From Kineobactrum salinum (GTDB lineage Bacteria > Pseudomonadota > Gammaproteobacteria > Pseudomonadales > Halieaceae), in NCBI RefSeq assembly GCF_010669285.1, contig NZ_CP048711.1, positions 558,001 through 622,000 on the forward strand: a stretch of 64,000 nt of DNA, read 5' to 3'. The notes under the pieces are model-generated. The model did not search any database. It worked only from the letters and a program-made list of their open reading frames with translations, and was not told the origin of the DNA. Shown one piece after another: positions 59,924 to 64,000 of the stretch; position 1 is the first letter of the stretch; the number at the start of each line of letters is the position of its first letter. A program made the translations under genes and the position numbers.

Positions 59924-60505
59924 ATGATGACGACAGAAAAACCGCAGGGACTGCTGCTGGCAGGTGGAGCTGGTAGGCGAGTACAGGGCCGCGACAAGGG
60001 TCTGCTGGTATGGCGTGGCAAACCCCTGGTGCAATGGGTAGCAGAGCGGCTGCGACCACAGGTCACAACATTGACCATCAGCTGCAATCGCAACCGACAT
60101 AGTTACGACCGTTACGCCGACAGAACTGTCACGGATTTCCCCGAACAAGAGTCCCGGGGTCCGCTTGCCGGCATACTGTCGCTGGCGCCGTTCGTGGCCA
60201 GGGAAGACTATCTGCTCGTCTGCCCCTGCGATACTCCGCTGGTACCGGAGGATCTGGCGGCACGGCTGGTGGCCGCGCTGGAAAGTCGGCCGGACCTGGC
60301 AGTGAGCTACGCCCACGATGCCCGGCGGGCCCACTATCTGCACGCGGTATTACGCGGCGACTGTCTCACGTCCCTGCCCCAATACCTGCAGTCAGGCCAG
60401 CGATCGGTACGGGGCTGGTATGCACAACTGGCGACGATTGCAGCCGATTTCAGTGACTGTCCAGATGCCTTTGCCAATCTGAATCTTGGGGACAATACGG
60501 AATGA
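59924..60505 (+). CDS. mobA: molybdenum cofactor guanylyltransferase
   Basis: 193-residue nucleotidyltransferase that joins GMP to molybdopterin. The GTP-binding N-terminus reads LLLAGGAGRRVQGRDKGLL, followed by VCPCDTPLVPEDLA (metal-binding Asp) and RAHYLHAVLRGDC. It implies that molybdenum enzymes of the bis-MGD type occur in the organism. It is divergent from tsaB across about 130 bp. An ATG three bases in (59927) is an alternative start; no strong ribosome-binding site. Confidence 0.9.
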   Translation: MMTTEKPQGLLLAGGAGRRVQGRDKGLLVWRGKPLVQWVAERLRPQVTTLTISCNRNRHSYDRYADRTVTDFPEQESRGPLAGILSLAPFVAREDYLLVCPCDTPLVPEDLAARLVAALESRPDLAVSYAHDARRAHYLHAVLRGDCLTSLPQYLQSGQRSVRGWYAQLATIAADFSDCPDAFANLNLGDNTE

Positions 60506-60610
60506 GTCCGGATGCTGGCCAGTGCTTTTGTTGATGGATTTTTACCGGGGTGATTCTTTGCTCCCGGTGGCGGCCTGCCGACCGTAGCAACGCAGGGTGG
60601 ACGGTGGCGC

Positions 60611-60661
60611 GGTTTCTGCGTCAGGGGTAATGGTGCGGTTCCTGGTCAGGGGTCATGGTGC
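60611..60661. repeat. short 26/25-bp direct repeats
   Basis: Two adjacent imperfect copies of a 25-26 bp unit (GGTTCCTG-type start, ending CATGGTGC) lie at 60611-60636 and 60637-60661, and a third partial copy begins at 60662. They lie between mobA and the 59-bp repeats. No coding potential is visible. Confidence 0.5.
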
Positions 60662-60685
60662 GCTTCCTGCGTCAGCGCACCCTAT

Positions 60686-60803
60686 GCTGATGGCGAAGCT
60701 CGCGGCCAATGCATAGGGTGCGTTGAGGCACGAAACGCACCGGGGCTGATGGCGAAGCTCGCGGCCGACGCATAGGGTGCGTTGAGGCACGAAACGCACC
60801 GGA
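60686..60803. repeat. two 59-bp tandem repeats with internal dyad
   Basis: Two copies of a 59-bp unit, 60686-60744 and 60745-60803, identical at 56 of 59 positions by hand alignment. Each contains a dyad (GGTGCGTT ... AACGCACC) that would fold into a hairpin. CGCACCCTAT just upstream (60676-60685) is the reverse complement of ATAGGGTGCG in the unit. The intergenic stretch 60506-60918 otherwise contains only the terminator at its right end. Confidence 0.75.
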
Positions 60804-60870
60804 CACGCATTCCACCTGGCAACGCAGCGGTCACCCGAGCCATCCGGAAGAAAGAACTCATGCAAACAAA

Positions 60871-60900
60871 AAACCCGCAGTGGAAAGCCACTGCGGGTTT
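60871..60900 (-). terminator. intrinsic terminator of the AlgP-like gene
   Basis: AAACCCGCAGTGG pairs perfectly with CCACTGCGGGTTT (13 bp, loop AAAG). On the minus strand it is followed by TTTTTGTTTG. It lies 18 bp past the stop of the AlgP-like gene and is the best intrinsic terminator in the window. Confidence 0.85.
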
Positions 60901-60918
60901 AGGTTTCACCAGCTGTTG

Positions 60919-61899
60919 TCAGGATCCGCTGGGGGTTGCTGCTGCGGAAGTTGCTGCCTTGTTCTTGGGAGCCACTTTGGTCCTGGGAGCTGTCTTGCGC
61001 CTGGGAGCCGCTTTGGCTTTTCGCTTCGTTGCGGTCGTCCTGGCTTTTTTCGGTGCTGCCTTGGCTTTTTTCGGTGCTGCCTTGGCTTTCTTCGGTGCTG
61101 CCTTGGCTTTTTTCGGTGCCGCTTTGGCTTTCTTCGGTGCTGCTTTGGTCTTGCGGGCAGTGGAGGCCCTGGCCGGTGTTGCCGTCGCTGCCGTTGACCG
61201 CCTGGCTGTCGTTTTGGCCTTGGCCTTGCTGCCGGCCTTGGCTTTGCGGGTCGCAGCCTTTGCTTTGATGGCTGCTTTTTTCTCCACAGCCTTCGCTTTG
61301 ATGGCCGCTTTTTTCTCCGCAGCCTTCGCCTTGATGGCTGCTTTTTTCTCTGCAGACTTCAACTGTGCGTTAACCTTTTTCTCCAATGCAGACACTTTTG
61401 CAGAATCCGCCCTGCTGCGCGTCTTGCTCCACTTCTTGGCATATCTCGCCAGTACTTTGGCCTTGTCCGCTTCAGCCTTGGCAGCCAATTCCGCTTTTTT
61501 TGCCTCGATACGGGCACGGGCAGCAAACTGCTTTGCTTTCAGCTGGGCATCCGCCACCAGTTCCTTCAGCCGTTGCCGGTTGACTTGTGCCTTAGCCTGC
61601 GCAGCTTCGAGACGGGTCTTTGCCCGGCTTGCCGCATTGGCAGCAGCCTTCTTCGACCGCTCGTCTGCTCGAGCCCGTGCCGCCTTTACCTTGGCGCGTG
61701 CTTCTGCAAGTGCTTTCTTTTCAGCTGCTATGCTTGCCTGCAGTTTTTTCAGAGATTCCCGGGTTCTTTTCTCTGCTGCAGACACTACCGGTTGTGTCGC
61801 TTTGGACTTATTGACCGCCTGCTTGCGCGGCGCCTTCTTTACCGGCGTTTTTTTACGCGCGGCTGTTTTCGTTTTCGCCTTGCCCTTGGCAGTAGCCAT
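60919..61899 (-). CDS. algP: AlgP/histone H1-like lysine- and alanine-rich protein
   Basis: 326-residue, very basic protein made largely of Ala, Lys, Arg and Pro, like AlgP (AlgR3) of Pseudomonas and eukaryotic H1 tails. An N-terminal basic tail is followed by a long charged helix (about 45-180), three 11-residue repeats (EKKAAIKAKA type), then about six KAAPKKA-type repeats near the C-terminus. It likely binds DNA and shapes nucleoid structure or regulates genes; in Pseudomonas AlgP affects alginate expression. GGAG lies 9 nt before the ATG at 61899; an intrinsic terminator follows. Copy number of the repeats may vary between strains. Confidence 0.82.
   Translation of the reverse strand: MATAKGKAKTKTAARKKTPVKKAPRKQAVNKSKATQPVVSAAEKRTRESLKKLQASIAAEKKALAEARAKVKAARARADERSKKAAANAASRAKTRLEAAQAKAQVNRQRLKELVADAQLKAKQFAARARIEAKKAELAAKAEADKAKVLARYAKKWSKTRSRADSAKVSALEKKVNAQLKSAEKKAAIKAKAAEKKAAIKAKAVEKKAAIKAKAATRKAKAGSKAKAKTTARRSTAATATPARASTARKTKAAPKKAKAAPKKAKAAPKKAKAAPKKAKAAPKKARTTATKRKAKAAPRRKTAPRTKVAPKNKAATSAAATPSGS
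61051..61155. repeat. five 21-bp tandem repeats inside the AlgP-like gene
   Basis: A 21-bp unit recurs with starts at 61051, 61072, 61093, 61114 and 61135, encoding the seven-residue KAAPKKA repeats of the minus-strand protein. In-frame length changes here would only add or drop protein repeats. Confidence 0.8.
61265..61363. repeat. three 33-bp repeats inside the AlgP-like gene
   Basis: A 33-bp unit beginning TTGATGGC recurs at 61265, 61298 and 61331, encoding the 11-residue EKKAAIKAKA-type repeats. It is another in-frame repeat block of the same gene. Confidence 0.75.
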
Positions 61900-62102
61900 A
61901 TCAACGATCTCCAGATTTTGTTTTCGGGTAACGCAACTGCAAAAATAACAACAATTTCGCCACCTTACAACATGGAAATTCGCCAAGCGAAACTGCTAGT
62001 GCATTGAAAAATAGAGAAATTCAGTCCTCGGCCACTGCAACAAACCCGGCGCAAACTCCTGACATTTATTATCGGACCGAGAAATACGCTATAAATACAG
62101 TG
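61900..62102. other. AT-rich promoter region of the AlgP-like gene
   Basis: 203 bp between the AlgP-like start and the adk stop, AT-rich relative to the rest of the window. It must contain the AlgP-like promoter, but no convincing -35/-10 pair could be fixed by eye. No gene is seen. Confidence 0.4.
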
Positions 62103-62933
<831 letters not shown>

Positions 62934-63746
62934 TCAGGATCTTTTCTTGGCTTCGAGCCAAAGCTGTTCGAGTTCCAGCACCGTCAATTGCGCAAGATCG
63001 GGTTGTCCCGCCGCGGCGGAGGCTGTTTCCATGTGACGAAAGCGGGACTCGAACCTGCTCGATGCCTGCCGCAATACCGCTTCCGCATCCAGGCCCAGAT
63101 GACGGCTGAGATTGACGCAGGTGAACAGTACATCACCCATTTCTGCGGCAATTTCGGCGTCTGAGCCCGTCTCCACAGCCGCCCGCAATTCATCAATTTC
63201 CTCATCGATCTTGACCAGGACGGCGCCGGCCTCCTGCCAGTCGAAACCCACCAGAGCCGCCCGCTTCTGCAACTTCTGGGCCCGGGGCAGCGCCGGCAGT
63301 GCAATGGGGATGTCGTCCAACACCCCGCCCTGTGCCCTGGACCTGCGTTCCGACTGCTTGATCGCTTCCCAGGAGCGCTTCACCTCGGCCACATCCACCC
63401 GCTGGTCGACAACCCCGTCAATCCTGCCATCCGCAAACACATGGGGATGCCGGCGCAGCAGTTTGTCCACCAGCGTGTCCACGACAGAAGCAAAGGAAAA
63501 CAGCCCCTGCTCTTCGCCGAGGCGGGCATAAAAAACAACCTGGAACAGTACGTCGCCCAGTTCCTCGGCCACATGTGGATAATCCCCATGCTCGATGGCC
63601 GCCGCCAGTTCATAACACTCTTCCAGTGTTGAGGGTACGATGGACCTGAAATCCTGTTTCAGGTCCCAGGGACAACCGCGCTCCGGATCGCGCAAGCGCT
63701 GCATTACCTGCAGCAGGTCGGCAACAGTGTATTGGGCTCGGGACAT
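62934..63746 (-). CDS. mazG: nucleoside triphosphate pyrophosphohydrolase MazG
   Basis: 270-residue NTP pyrophosphatase with two MazG-type domains. The first has LQVMQRLRDPERGCPWDLKQ and STLEECYELAAAIEHG with EELGDVLFQVVFYAR (EEXXE-type metal site). The second is DEEIDELRAAVETG with AAEMGDVLFTCVNLSRHL. It cleans nucleotide pools and may lower ppGpp under stress. The ATG at 63746 has AGGAG 7 nt upstream. It lies on the same strand as adk, which starts 183 bp further on. Confidence 0.95.
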   Translation of the reverse strand: MSRAQYTVADLLQVMQRLRDPERGCPWDLKQDFRSIVPSTLEECYELAAAIEHGDYPHVAEELGDVLFQVVFYARLGEEQGLFSFASVVDTLVDKLLRRHPHVFADGRIDGVVDQRVDVAEVKRSWEAIKQSERRSRAQGGVLDDIPIALPALPRAQKLQKRAALVGFDWQEAGAVLVKIDEEIDELRAAVETGSDAEIAAEMGDVLFTCVNLSRHLGLDAEAVLRQASSRFESRFRHMETASAAAGQPDLAQLTVLELEQLWLEAKKRS

Positions 63747-63814
63747 TGAGCTACTCCTAAGTATGGCACAGGCTGGAATGGCACTTATTAACGGTTGGGT
63801 GCCTGTAATCCGGT

Positions 63815-63994
63815 CACTACCGCCGGAGAGTACTTTCGAGACACGCCGTGCCCAAAGCACTCGCTACGCTCATGGGGCAGGCTCTAAACCCATCCATGGG
63901 GGCTCGGTTGCCGCAGGGCCTGCCCCGCGAGCGCAGCGAGTGCTTTGGGCATCCATGCGGCAAACGGTCTCGAAAGTACTCTCCGGCAGTAGCG
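63815..63994. repeat. 180-bp inverted-repeat element (MITE-like)
   Basis: A long imperfect hairpin. Outer arms 63815-63842 and 63967-63994 match at 26 of 28 positions. Next inner arms 63848-63871 and 63929-63952 match at 22 of 24. A third pair, GGGGCAGGC (63874) and GCCTGCCCC (63918), continues the stem. The loop carries ATCCATGG-like sequence. No coding capacity. The mazG promoter side lies to the left; bases 63747-63814 show nothing else. Confidence 0.7.
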
Positions 63995-64000
63995 CCCTCA

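Noticed and set aside
60611-60803. repeats considered as a CRISPR array
   Set aside because: The copies are adjacent without spacers and no cas genes are present.
60782-61948. 388-residue Phe/Leu-rich frame opposite the AlgP-like gene
   Set aside because: A mirror of the lysine/alanine repeats. The minus frame has a ribosome-binding site and an intrinsic terminator and matches a known family.
63815-63994. inverted repeat considered as an integron attC site
   Set aside because: No integrase or cassette genes nearby and the arms do not resemble the R/L boxes. A plain long hairpin element fits better.

Overview
The window is GC-rich bacterial chromosome with tightly packed genes. It suggests a gammaproteobacterium, probably marine and close to the Halieaceae/OM60-NOR5 or Cellvibrionales lineages. 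The reasons are the phage-shock locus (pspF divergent from pspABC), TonB-dependent receptors, an AlgP-like histone H1 protein, outer-membrane phospholipase A, a sugar-acid (GntP) import cluster, and the style of the dispersed repeats at the right end. The lineage is an inference from gene content. No rRNA, tRNA, CRISPR array, prophage or transposase gene was recognised.

Layout. 0.1-3.3 kb: a frameshifted TonB receptor divergent from a Crp/Fnr regulator. 3.4-11.2 kb: a leftward cluster for sugar-acid or 2-hydroxy-acid catabolism (second Crp/Fnr regulator, ThDP enzyme, GntP permease, D-2-hydroxyacid dehydrogenase, FMN hydroxyacid oxidase, IlvD/Edd dehydratase). 11.4-16.9 kb: MATE exporter, secreted peroxiredoxin and a beta-propeller/amidohydrolase. 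16.9-20.7 kb: a WYL-domain regulator divergent from a translationally coupled membrane pair (DUF2868 protein and GTPase/DUF3482). 20.7-33.1 kb: housekeeping and stress genes (quinone oxidoreductase, slipin-NfeD pair, CorA, ExoD, DNA glycosylase, DUF924, S9 peptidase, polyphosphate kinase, S-formylglutathione hydrolase). 33.1-39.7 kb: a large PAS hybrid histidine kinase followed by the psp locus, with a sigma-54 type promoter and three phased repeats. 39.8-47.5 kb: two aldehyde dehydrogenases, two class III aminotransferases and a glycerol kinase, which suggests amine or omega-amino-acid catabolism. 47.7-53.6 kb: Nudix hydrolase, M20 amidohydrolase, a Cys-X5-Arg phosphatase-like protein, a lipoprotein, a TauE/SafE remnant, purC and pldA. 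53.7-60.5 kb: a second TonB receptor, trpS, M18 aminopeptidase, uppP-tsaB and mobA. 60.6-64.0 kb: repeats, the AlgP-like gene, adk, mazG and a 180-bp inverted-repeat element.

A striking feature is the number of genes broken by single-base shifts, usually one G or C missing from a short G/C run. Nine otherwise normal genes carry fourteen such shifts, and a tenth may carry one more. Adding or removing the inferred bases gives a whole number of codons and a normal protein length in each of the nine. I therefore read most of them as sequencing or assembly errors, not true pseudogenes, and annotate each as one gene. The TauE/SafE fragment is different: it looks like a real internal deletion.

The most system-like parts are the WYL/DUF2868/GTPase divergon, the sugar-acid operon with its own regulator, and the psp control region, where three repeats spaced exactly 22 bp apart run into the pspF start codon.
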